From Kribbella albertanoniae (lineage in GTDB: Bacteria; Actinomycetota; Actinomycetes; Propionibacteriales; Kribbellaceae): DNA of 64,000 nt. How positions within the stretch are numbered: the first letter of the stretch is position 1; every line of letters begins with the position of its first letter. Location of the stretch: positions 17,427 to 81,426 of the forward strand of contig NZ_SMKA01000010.1 in NCBI RefSeq assembly GCF_004348455.1. The letters run 5' to 3'. Position numbers and translations under genes: made by a program. Under the pieces are notes generated by a model. That model had not been told where the DNA came from. It worked only from the letters and a program-made list of their open reading frames with translations, and made no database searches. Positions 52,696 through 59,370 of this stretch are shown here, in pieces.

Positions 52696-53229
52696 TCAAC
52701 CTACTGCTGCGATGAAAACGTTCTGGTTGCCCGAAACATGCGGCCGCTGCCTCACTGGCGTAACGGAATCTGAGGGCACCACAGTGACCAGCAGTCCGGA
52801 GTTCACGTTCTGGAACCGATAGTTGTTAGTAGCCCCAAAGACCTTGAGTGCACGCCAGCGCTGGCTTGGGCTTCCATCGAACCGTCGCATGATGATCGCG
52901 GTGCCACTCGAGGTCGAATCCAGGGCGACATCCATGTAGAGGTTGTCTCGCCCCTGGATGAAAACCTCAGTGCTTGAGGCCCTCTGAATAAGGAAGAGTG
53001 GCGCATTCGCAGAACTTCCGACCTTGAGCTTGCAGTTGCTGGTTGAGAATGAAATTGCACAGTCTCTGTTGTCAATTAGCGACTGACCGCTAGACAAGGT
53101 GATCTTGCCTGATCCTTGCGCCGCCCGTGCATTACTTGTCACGCCAGCAGCAGGCCAGCTCGTCAAACCAAGGGCCGCGACCGAGATGACGACACTGGCG
53201 ATCAGTCGAGGCATATGCCGAATGGTCAT
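52696..53229 (-). CDS. Secreted ricin/trefoil-like protein
   Basis: A 177-aa protein with a signal peptide (LIASVVISVAALGLTSWPA, cleavage near ARA-AQ). Trefoil-like features are 'NLYMDVALDSTSSGTAIIMR' and 'GSPSQRWRALKVFG' (QxW) plus a Cys pair near the N-terminus. It starts 1 nt after the lipoprotein gene stop, with AAGGTG as ribosome site, so both are made together. This pairing of a COG4315-type lipoprotein with a lectin-like protein echoes the loose association at 17.7-20.1 kb. Confidence 0.7.
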   Translation of the reverse strand: MTIRHMPRLIASVVISVAALGLTSWPAAGVTSNARAAQGSGKITLSSGQSLIDNRDCAISFSTSNCKLKVGSSANAPLFLIQRASSTEVFIQGRDNLYMDVALDSTSSGTAIIMRRFDGSPSQRWRALKVFGATNNYRFQNVNSGLLVTVVPSDSVTPVRQRPHVSGNQNVFIAAVG

Positions 53230-53230
53230 T

Positions 53231-53857
53231 TCATTTCACCTTCTGAGTAACGGTCCGCTTGGGAAATACCGGCTTACCATTCGGCAGGATAGTCGACCAG
53301 TTTTTACCAAGGGCTTCCCCCTTGGCGTCACCCTCGACCTTGTCCTCAAAGAACCAATAGAGTGGCCATCCGTTGTAGGTCACCTGCATGTAGCCATCGG
53401 CACGCCGCACGGTTCCAATCAATTTCTGATTCAGGCCGGAAGCTGCACTGACCGATAAATCTTTGGCGAGCAAAACAGGCGGCCAAATGACAGCACAGTC
53501 ATTTTCACAGTTGACCTTTGACGGCTTCGACGTGTCTTCCTCGAAACGGTAAATAGTCTTGCCGTTCGCTTCGATTAGATCGAAAGTTCCACCTGGAATG
53601 TCGACTAGGCCCGTCTTCTCCGCCGCGAACTTGTGCTCGACCACATCAAGCGCGACGGGCCCGACCTTCGGGGGTGGAATAGTTAGAGGTTGCTCGCCCC
53701 GCACATAGTCAGACGAGTCGCCAGACGATCCCGAACTTTCACTGACGGTCGAAGCTTGCCCAGATCCAACTGCCCCCTCTCCCGCATCACAGGCAGTCGC
53801 CGCTAGCATCAGCAGCGCCGCGCCAAATAGAACGTTGACCACTGGCTTCTTGATCAT
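53231..53857 (-). CDS. Lipoprotein with Yx(FWY)xxD motifs (PF03640/COG4315 type)
   Basis: A 208-aa lipoprotein: lipobox LAATACDAG, Ser/Gly linker, then two repeats 'KTIYRFEEDTSKPSKVNC' with the paired Cys in 'ENDCAVIWPP', and 'GWPLYWFFEDKVEGDAKGEA' followed by 'LGKNWSTILPNGKPVF'. Base composition of this two-gene operon is visibly less GC-rich than its surroundings, which suggests recent arrival. It is translationally coupled to the secreted trefoil-like gene. Confidence 0.85.
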   Translation of the reverse strand: MIKKPVVNVLFGAALLMLAATACDAGEGAVGSGQASTVSESSGSSGDSSDYVRGEQPLTIPPPKVGPVALDVVEHKFAAEKTGLVDIPGGTFDLIEANGKTIYRFEEDTSKPSKVNCENDCAVIWPPVLLAKDLSVSAASGLNQKLIGTVRRADGYMQVTYNGWPLYWFFEDKVEGDAKGEALGKNWSTILPNGKPVFPKRTVTQKVK

Positions 53858-54175
53858 TTCTCTCCGGTGATTGATTGCTCTCTCACCGGGCAGTACGACG
53901 CCGCATTAGCGTCCGGTTCACGGCGGTGCGCGCGTCGTAGGCCCAAATCTCCACACCCAGGTGCTGGTTCGCCCGGCGGCCGATCTCGGGCTCCCGGGAC
54001 AGGATAGGCCGTGCTGGTTGGGTCGGTTGGCCAACCAGGCCGGCTGCCGCGGCACGGCCAAGGCCCACTTCTCACCAGGCGATCCGGCCTGGTCGAGTGT
54101 GTTGAACCCCACGTGATCGTTTAGTTCACGAGCTTCCTTACTGCCAGCCCGGCAATGACCAGGGACAGCGCGGCC
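53858..54175. other. No supported gene
   Basis: Minus-strand frames contain protein-like pieces ('SREPEIGRRANQHLGVEIW', 'REAALSLVIAGLAVRKLVN') without starts, ribosome sites or recognisable family. Probably ends of decayed genes between the lipoprotein operon and the sigma locus. Confidence 0.4.
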
Positions 54176-54949
54176 TCACGAACTCACGGTCGGTCGGAGG
54201 TGGAAGTACCTTCCGTTACCAATGTCCTCAGCGGCTGCGTCCCGCGTGCACGGGGCCGCGCCTGCGCCTCGCGCAGCGGAGGCAGCTGGCGTGGCGACAG
54301 CAGCGACTGCAAGTGCAACCAGGGCAACGCTGGCGACAACTGCGATACGCCGCCGGCGCACGGACCTCCGGCCGCGCTGCATGAGCTCCCCCGTGACGAC
54401 GTTGTACGACCGATCGTCGTCGTCCACCGCCGAGGCAAGCAGCCACTCGATATCACTCCTCTCTGGGATTGCGAGCAACCTGCGGAGTTGAGCCAGCCCG
54501 CTGGCCGCCTGGCTCCTCACGGAGCCGACACCGGTTCCAAGAACCTCGGCGGTCTGTTCGACGGTGAAGTCCGCGTAGTGACGCAGAACCACACAGGCAC
54601 GCGGTCCCGGGGGCAACATCGACAGCGCCTGGACAACGACCACGCGGTTGTCCACAGCTGTCATCTCTTCTGGGGCTGCCAGATCGACATCGCCCATTCC
54701 GTCGACGATCTTTCTCCGCTTGCGCCCTACATGGTCCAGCACAGCTGACATCACCACCCGATGGGCATAACTTGCAAGCCCGCCGCCCCTCTTGAGGTGT
54801 CTCCATCGCCGATACACCTTGACCAGTGCGTCTTGCGTGGCGTCTTCCGCTCGATGCCAGTCACCGCACATCAAGTACGCCGTCCTACACATACGCCGCG
54901 CAGCCACCAAAGCGAACTCCGCGTAGTCGGTGTCGTCGAGTCGCCGCAT
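54176..54949 (-). CDS. SigE-family ECF sigma factor fused to a membrane-partner N-terminus
   Basis: A 257-aa ORF; GGGGAG precedes the ATG. Residues 1-165 are a SigE-like sigma factor: 'RTAYLMCGDWHRAEDATQDA' (region 2) and 'VEQTAEVLGTGVGSVRSQAA' (region 4). The rest ('SDIEWLLASAVDDDDRS', then 'RSVRRRRIAVVASVALVALA') matches the start of the separate partner gene at 56086. Comparison with that locus suggests an 11-bp deletion that removed the sigma stop and partner start. The partner part ends early after its membrane helix. Confidence 0.75.
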   Translation of the reverse strand: MRRLDDTDYAEFALVAARRMCRTAYLMCGDWHRAEDATQDALVKVYRRWRHLKRGGGLASYAHRVVMSAVLDHVGRKRRKIVDGMGDVDLAAPEEMTAVDNRVVVVQALSMLPPGPRACVVLRHYADFTVEQTAEVLGTGVGSVRSQAASGLAQLRRLLAIPERSDIEWLLASAVDDDDRSYNVVTGELMQRGRRSVRRRRIAVVASVALVALAVAAVATPAASAARGAGAAPCTRDAAAEDIGNGRYFHLRPTVSS

Positions 54950-54976
54950 CCGTTCTCCCCTTCCTTGTCAGCTAAG

Positions 54977-55008
54977 GAAACGTATCCGCGGTCGCCGAAG
55001 GTTGAGAA
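54977..55008 (-). promoter_or_regulatory. ECF promoter of the fused sigma gene
   Basis: TTCTCAAC-N18-CGTTTC on the minus strand, ending 27 nt before the ATG. The identical pair with the same spacing precedes the paralogous sigma gene at 55583. AAC in -35 and CGT in -10 are hallmarks of ECF-dependent promoters, so autoregulation is likely. Confidence 0.6.
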
Positions 55009-55522
55009 ACGCCCAAATCTGCGCGCGACCAGACGTCGGGCGTCAATGCGCCGCTGTCGGCAAGACCCACAGCAACCGGTCCAGGCGAGGTGACCCCAGA
55101 GGCGTCTTGCAGACTCGGCACTACGAATGTGCGAACCCGTGATCCGAATGCACCACATCCAACGTAGTGAGTTGGAACGACGCGTCGTGCCGCCGCCGAG
55201 ATGGTGAAGCAGTTCGATCCTTGCGTCATCGGCCAATGCGCGCCCTAGGGTGAACAACCTCGCCCTGACATCAGCGTAGGGGCTTCGCTTCATCGCATCG
55301 AATGCCTACAGGGCAGCACTGTGGCCGACAGATGCTGCGCTACACCTGCTCGTGGGACACCGCGAACGACAGCCACAGACGTCGGACCACCACGTCTGCA
55401 GTTGGCTGTCCACCGATCGGGCCGGGACAAGAAGCATTTGCCGTGTCCGGTGCCGTAGCCCGAACCCACGCGAGATCCGACCACGCTTGGGCGTGCGTAC
55501 ACGCCGGCAGCGCGGAGCGGGC
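55009..55522. other. Divergent spacer, no supported gene
   Basis: About 0.5 kb between the two sigma loci. A minus-strand frame beginning MKRSPYADVRARLFTLGRAL at 55293 is open for 140 codons but overlaps the sigma promoter and has no ribosome site. No RNA gene or repeat is seen. Confidence 0.4.
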
Positions 55523-55554
55523 TTCTCAACATTTCTCCGCATCCGATGCGTTTC
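55523..55554 (+). promoter_or_regulatory. ECF promoter of the second SigE-like gene
   Basis: TTCTCAAC (55523-55530), 18 nt, CGTTTC (55549-55554), ending 28 nt before ATG 55583. Matches the divergent copy at 54977-55008 in both boxes, spacing and distance to the start. Confidence 0.6.
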
Positions 55555-55582
55555 TTTCCCTGACAGATTGAGAGGAGGCCGG

Positions 55583-56089
55583 ATGCGACGACGCGACGAC
55601 GCCGAATTCACAGAGTTCGCGCTGGCGACGGCTCGGCGCATGCGTCGGACGGCGTACTTGATGTGCGGTGACTGGCATCGAGCCGAAGATGCCACGCAAG
55701 ACGCACTGGTCAAGGTGTATCGACGATGGGGCCATCTGCAGAGAGACGGCCGTCTGGTGAGTTACGCGAACCATGCGGTCGTATCAGCCGTGTTGGACCA
55801 ATCAAGGCGCAGGTGGCGGAGCGAGGTTGTCGGCGGAGTCGAACGCGCCGACACGGCCTCTCCAGATGCAACGTTGATCGTCGACGATCGTTCGGTGGTG
55901 ATCCAAGCCATGTCGAAGCTGCCAGCAGGACAACGCTCCTGCTTAGTCCTGCGCTTCTACGTCGACCTCAGCGTGGAACAGACGGCGGAGATCCTCGGGA
56001 CGAGCACCAGCACGGTCCGAAGCCAGACATCCCGAGGAATTGCGCACTTGCGGAACCTACTTGCCACGCCCGAGAGGAGCTCGAAATGA
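55583..56089 (+). CDS. SigE-family ECF sigma factor
   Basis: A 168-aa protein; GAGGAGG precedes the ATG. Region 2: 'RTAYLMCGDWHRAEDATQDA' and 'LVKVYRRWGHLQRDGRLVSY'; region 4: 'SVEQTAEILGTSTSTVRSQT'. It overlaps the partner gene (ATGA), the usual arrangement for a sigma factor and its membrane-bound regulator. Closely related to the fused copy at 54949; the loci are divergent and probably arose by inverted duplication. Confidence 0.9.
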   Translation: MRRRDDAEFTEFALATARRMRRTAYLMCGDWHRAEDATQDALVKVYRRWGHLQRDGRLVSYANHAVVSAVLDQSRRRWRSEVVGGVERADTASPDATLIVDDRSVVIQAMSKLPAGQRSCLVLRFYVDLSVEQTAEILGTSTSTVRSQTSRGIAHLRNLLATPERSSK

Positions 56090-56904
56090 GTGACATTCAA
56101 AGCCTGTTGAACGCAGCAGCCGACGACAGCAACAAGCCCGAGACCGTGGACATTGACACAGTCCTGCGACGGGGTCGCAGGACTGTGCGACGACGGCGCA
56201 TTATGGCTGCGGCAGGTGTATCGATCGGCCTCGCTGCGGGTGCCGTAGGCATAACAGCTGCCCCGTCGCTCTTGAGCGCCCCGGTGCCGGTCGCAGCATC
56301 AGGAGCGGCCGGATCCGACACCGCGGAGTACGCCGTCAAACCTCCTACGATCAGCCCGCTGACGTCAGGCGAGATCCTTCGACGTTGTCTACAGGGTGAC
56401 CGAGAAGCCCTGGAATTCAACAAGAGTTACAAGGTCAATACCCATGACACCGCCGGGCCGATCAACTCCAAGTGGCCCCTGAAGGTCAAGACCGGTGTCG
56501 GCGACGCGTTCATGGCGATCTTCGTCTCTCCGGACGGATCGACCGCGGCCACCTGCCGATCCGCCGGTTACAAGGCTGAGATGCGCGGAGTCGGCAATGT
56601 CAGTCGCATGAGTACGACTCTAGTGTTCGAAAAGAGCGAGCCGAACAAGCTGACGATGACGCAACAGTCCGGAATCCAGGTACCGGAGAACGTCGCCCGA
56701 GTGCTCGTCAGCCTGGTCGGCGAGAAGACCCCACGCGAGGCCCTGATGAGCGAGACCGACGGCTTCTACACGATCGGCTGGCCTCGTAGGGACGAGGGCG
56801 CGCCGCCTGTGTCTGCTCAGGTCAGAGGCTACGACGCTAAAGGCGTTCTGATCTACGACGAGAAGACCTTCTACTATGGAAACACGTTCTTCCCCGCCAA
56901 GTAG
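56086..56904 (+). CDS. Membrane-anchored partner of the SigE-like factor
   Basis: A 272-aa protein. The cytoplasmic part is short ('MSDIQSLLNAAADDSNKPET', then 'VLRRGRRTVRRRR'), followed by one transmembrane helix ('IMAAAGVSIGLAAGAVGIT') and an exported domain of about 200 residues ('FMAIFVSPDGSTAATCRSAG', 'GWPRRDEGAPPVSAQVRGYD'). Organisation fits an anti-sigma or sensor-type partner, although a classic zinc anti-sigma motif (HxxxCxxC) is absent. Coupled to the sigma gene. Confidence 0.7.
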   Translation: MSDIQSLLNAAADDSNKPETVDIDTVLRRGRRTVRRRRIMAAAGVSIGLAAGAVGITAAPSLLSAPVPVAASGAAGSDTAEYAVKPPTISPLTSGEILRRCLQGDREALEFNKSYKVNTHDTAGPINSKWPLKVKTGVGDAFMAIFVSPDGSTAATCRSAGYKAEMRGVGNVSRMSTTLVFEKSEPNKLTMTQQSGIQVPENVARVLVSLVGEKTPREALMSETDGFYTIGWPRRDEGAPPVSAQVRGYDAKGVLIYDEKTFYYGNTFFPAK

Positions 56905-56914
56905 ATGGCGGCCT

Positions 56915-57055
56915 TCAGGCTACCGACTCGCGATGAACGGTCCTCGTGCAGCCGAGCGACGAAGTCCAGTCGCGAGGGCGACGCAGGGCGAGCGTTAGAT
57001 CGCGGTGAAAAGTCAGAGGGTCCGACGGGCCTGCATCATCCTGGAAGCATGACTC
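56915..57055 (-). pseudogene. DUF4913 gene, 3' fragment
   Basis: The reading 'ESCFQDDAGPSDPLTFHRDL', 'RRPRDWTSSLGCTRTVHRE' matches the C-terminus of the intact DUF4913 protein at 63533-63913 ('SYQEDAAPTDPLAFHRDL', 'LREWTSLLGCTRTAHR'). Only the last about 46 codons remain. The similarity stops exactly where the methyltransferase fragment on the other strand begins, so this is a recombination junction. Confidence 0.7.
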
Positions 57056-57480
57056 CCCAGAAGGTGTTGCTGGAGCTGGATTCGGTGCTCCCGATGGCTT
57101 CATCGACGATCGCTGCTGCAGGGCTGGCGGATCGGATCGAGCTGGTCGCGGCCGACTTCTTCGCCGCCGTACCGGCGGCTGATGCGTACCTGGTCAAAAG
57201 CAACCTGTACAACTTCGGCTTCGGCGACGCGCTCAAGCTGCCGCGCGTCGTCAGGCGCGGGGACACACCCGTCTTCGTGATCGAGACAATGATCCGACCG
57301 GAAACGATCCGGCGCTACTCCAAGTTCGACGACATCAAGATGATGTCGATTGCTGGTGGCAACGACCGCAGGGAGCAGGAATGGTTCCGAACTCGTCACC
57401 GGCGCCGGTTCGCCGTACAGACCGTTCTTCCTGCCGCCGAGCGCTTCTCAGTGCTGGTGGCCGATCCGTCTGACTCACGG
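57056..57480 (+). pseudogene. O-methyltransferase, C-terminal fragment
   Basis: From 'VLLELDSVLPMASSTIAAAG' through 'SKFDDIKMMSIAGGNDRREQ' to 'PAAERFSVLVADPS' the frame matches the second half of the methyltransferase at 51552 almost residue for residue. The first half with the SAM-binding GGGSG motif is missing, and there is a short frame disturbance near 'EWFRTRHRRRFAV'. It cannot be active. Confidence 0.85.
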
Positions 57481-57905
57481 CTCGCAACCTCGAAGGCCAC
57501 GATCGCCGCGCAACTCGCCACCCCGCGGCTCAGGACACGCACAACGTCACCTCGTGCACTTCAACGCTCTGCCGGTCGCGGACGACCCAATCGGGTTCCG
57601 GCTCTGCTCGGGCTGTGGTCAAGATCCGAATCTGAGGCGCGCCACGTATCTAATCCGAAATCCAATGGAAGGTCTACCGGGCGTACACCTCCTGTCTGAC
57701 CGCCGTGTTACAAGGCCAGCTTGTTCCACCCGCCGATCCGGTTGGGGTTTGTCAGGCGACCTCATCCGCGAACCACTGAACGTTGCTACCAACTCTGGAT
57801 TGCTCCCACAGGCGATCCGAGCGGCGGCCGGACCGCGGCCGCTGACGGCTAGTCCTCGTATCAGAGCAGCTGCCTGAAGATCTTCCACCGACCTAGGAGG
57901 ACCGC
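57481..57905. other. Upstream region of the RiPP locus, no supported gene
   Basis: Frames run out of the methyltransferase fragment without recognised domains. No small precursor-like ORF with a ribosome site was seen here. The radical SAM gene's AGGAGG begins at 57895. Confidence 0.45.
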
Positions 57906-58940
57906 ATGCGAACGTTCGACACTCCGGATCAGGTGATCTGGGACATCACCTATGCCTGTCCCATGCGATGTATCCACTGCTATTCCGAATCCGGCCGGCG
58001 CCCCTCCCGCAAGCTCGGTTACAGCGAGATGCTGCGCATCGCAGACGCCATCGTGTCTATGGCGCCGCGCGGAGCAGTCATCGCCGGCGGTGAGCCCCTG
58101 CTGATCCCTACCATTTGCGACGTCATCCGGCGCATCGCCAACGGCGGAGTTCCTGTCACTATGTACACCAGCGGCTGGCAACTGTCGGAACCGCAGGCAC
58201 AAACCTTGGCGGAGCTCTGCGAACGCCTAGTGATCAGCCTCGACGGACCTACACCAGAAGTTCACGACCGCATCCGCGGCAGAGTCGGGTCGTTCGCTCA
58301 GGCGATGGATGCCCTACGACTCCTTAACGAGGTAAGCGCCGCGCGGCGAGCCGCGGGGCAAGCTGCGCTGTCGTTCGGAATCGACTGCGTCCTCCTGCAA
58401 AGCAACTTCGACTACATGCAGGACGTCTGCAAGAAAGCCGCAGTCGAGTTCTCAGAACTCCAGTTCATTACCTTCGGCGCTGTCATCCCGGCGGGCCTCG
58501 CTAACCGGACAGGATTCGAGGAGAGCGAACTGCTCACGGAGGAGCAACTCGGGCTTCTCAACGATCCCACGCACGCTGACCGCCTGCGCGCTCTCGTGCC
58601 GGGGTCGGTCGAGGTGAATCTGACCGATAACCGATTCCTCCAGATGCACCCCGATCTGATCGCAAGAGGTCTGATCTTCAACGCTATGCAACTGGAACCA
58701 GACGGCGAAGTCCGGGCAATGGCGATCTACGAAGGAACCGTCGGAAACATCCTGACCGAGCCACCCACAACTATCTGGCAACGCGCCCAAGCCCGCTGGC
58801 GGGACCCCATCGTTGTCGAGACGCTGTCCAAGGTTCAGACCATGAGGCAATGGGCCGAAGCCGCTCGCCAAATCGACTATCACTTCGGCTCCGAGACAGT
58901 CCGCGCCAGGATAGATCGACGCCCCACGTTCCCAGCCTAG
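57906..58940 (+). CDS. Radical SAM enzyme with cysteine-free SPASM-like C-terminus
   Basis: A 344-aa protein; AGGAGG lies 5 nt before the ATG. The radical SAM cluster motif is CPMRCIHC (CxxxCxxC, C18-C22-C25), followed by the SAM-binding 'GAVIAGGEPLLIP' and 'LVISLDGPTPEVHDRIRG'. The C-terminal 'AMQLEPDGEVRAMAIYEGTV' and 'GNILTEPPTTIWQRA' follows the layout of SPASM/Twitch domains ('G.v.pC...lGni.e..l..iw') but has no cysteine after about residue 185, so it should carry only the catalytic cluster. Adjacent to a lanthionine synthetase; probably modifies the same precursor, or a leader-derived metabolite. Confidence 0.88.
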   Translation: MRTFDTPDQVIWDITYACPMRCIHCYSESGRRPSRKLGYSEMLRIADAIVSMAPRGAVIAGGEPLLIPTICDVIRRIANGGVPVTMYTSGWQLSEPQAQTLAELCERLVISLDGPTPEVHDRIRGRVGSFAQAMDALRLLNEVSAARRAAGQAALSFGIDCVLLQSNFDYMQDVCKKAAVEFSELQFITFGAVIPAGLANRTGFEESELLTEEQLGLLNDPTHADRLRALVPGSVEVNLTDNRFLQMHPDLIARGLIFNAMQLEPDGEVRAMAIYEGTVGNILTEPPTTIWQRAQARWRDPIVVETLSKVQTMRQWAEAARQIDYHFGSETVRARIDRRPTFPA

Positions 58941-59370
58941 CTCCAGCGCTCAGATCTCGATCAGCCTTGGTACACGGCAACCACAAGGTTGGCCGTAGAC
59001 CGATTCGATAGCGAAAACCTCATCTGCCGCTGCAGACCAGGTGCCTCAACGTCCACTCGTGCGCGTACGCCGGCTGAAGGCTCGCGGGCTGACCTGTTCA
59101 TCCGCACCGCCGCCCTCGCGGTTCGAGATTGGCTCCTGAGTTGTGAATCTGCCAGTAAATCGACATGAGGTCCAACGGCGCAACGGTCAACATTCCGGGA
59201 CGCCATCGACACTGCACGAACCACCACGCTGACCTGCCGCGTATCGACCTGCGCAGGGTGTTGCCAGGGCAAACAACTCGTCCACGCGATCGAAGCAAGT
59301 TAGTTGCTCTAGGCCACCAAAACCTTCCGGAGGCCTAGAAGCCCATTCCGCGCCAATGACTGGAGACGAT
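58941..59370. other. Spacer between radical SAM and LanL genes
   Basis: About 430 bp. A minus-strand frame ends with 'MRFSLSNRSTANLVVAVYQG' but lacks a ribosome site; a plus-strand ORF from 59166 is short and Arg/His-rich. No convincing precursor peptide is seen. The LanL ribosome site (GGAG) lies at 59362. Confidence 0.4.

Noticed and set aside
54871..55293. 140-codon minus-strand ORF between the sigma loci
   Set aside because: Overlaps the conserved ECF promoter and the sigma start, lacks a ribosome site and matches no family.
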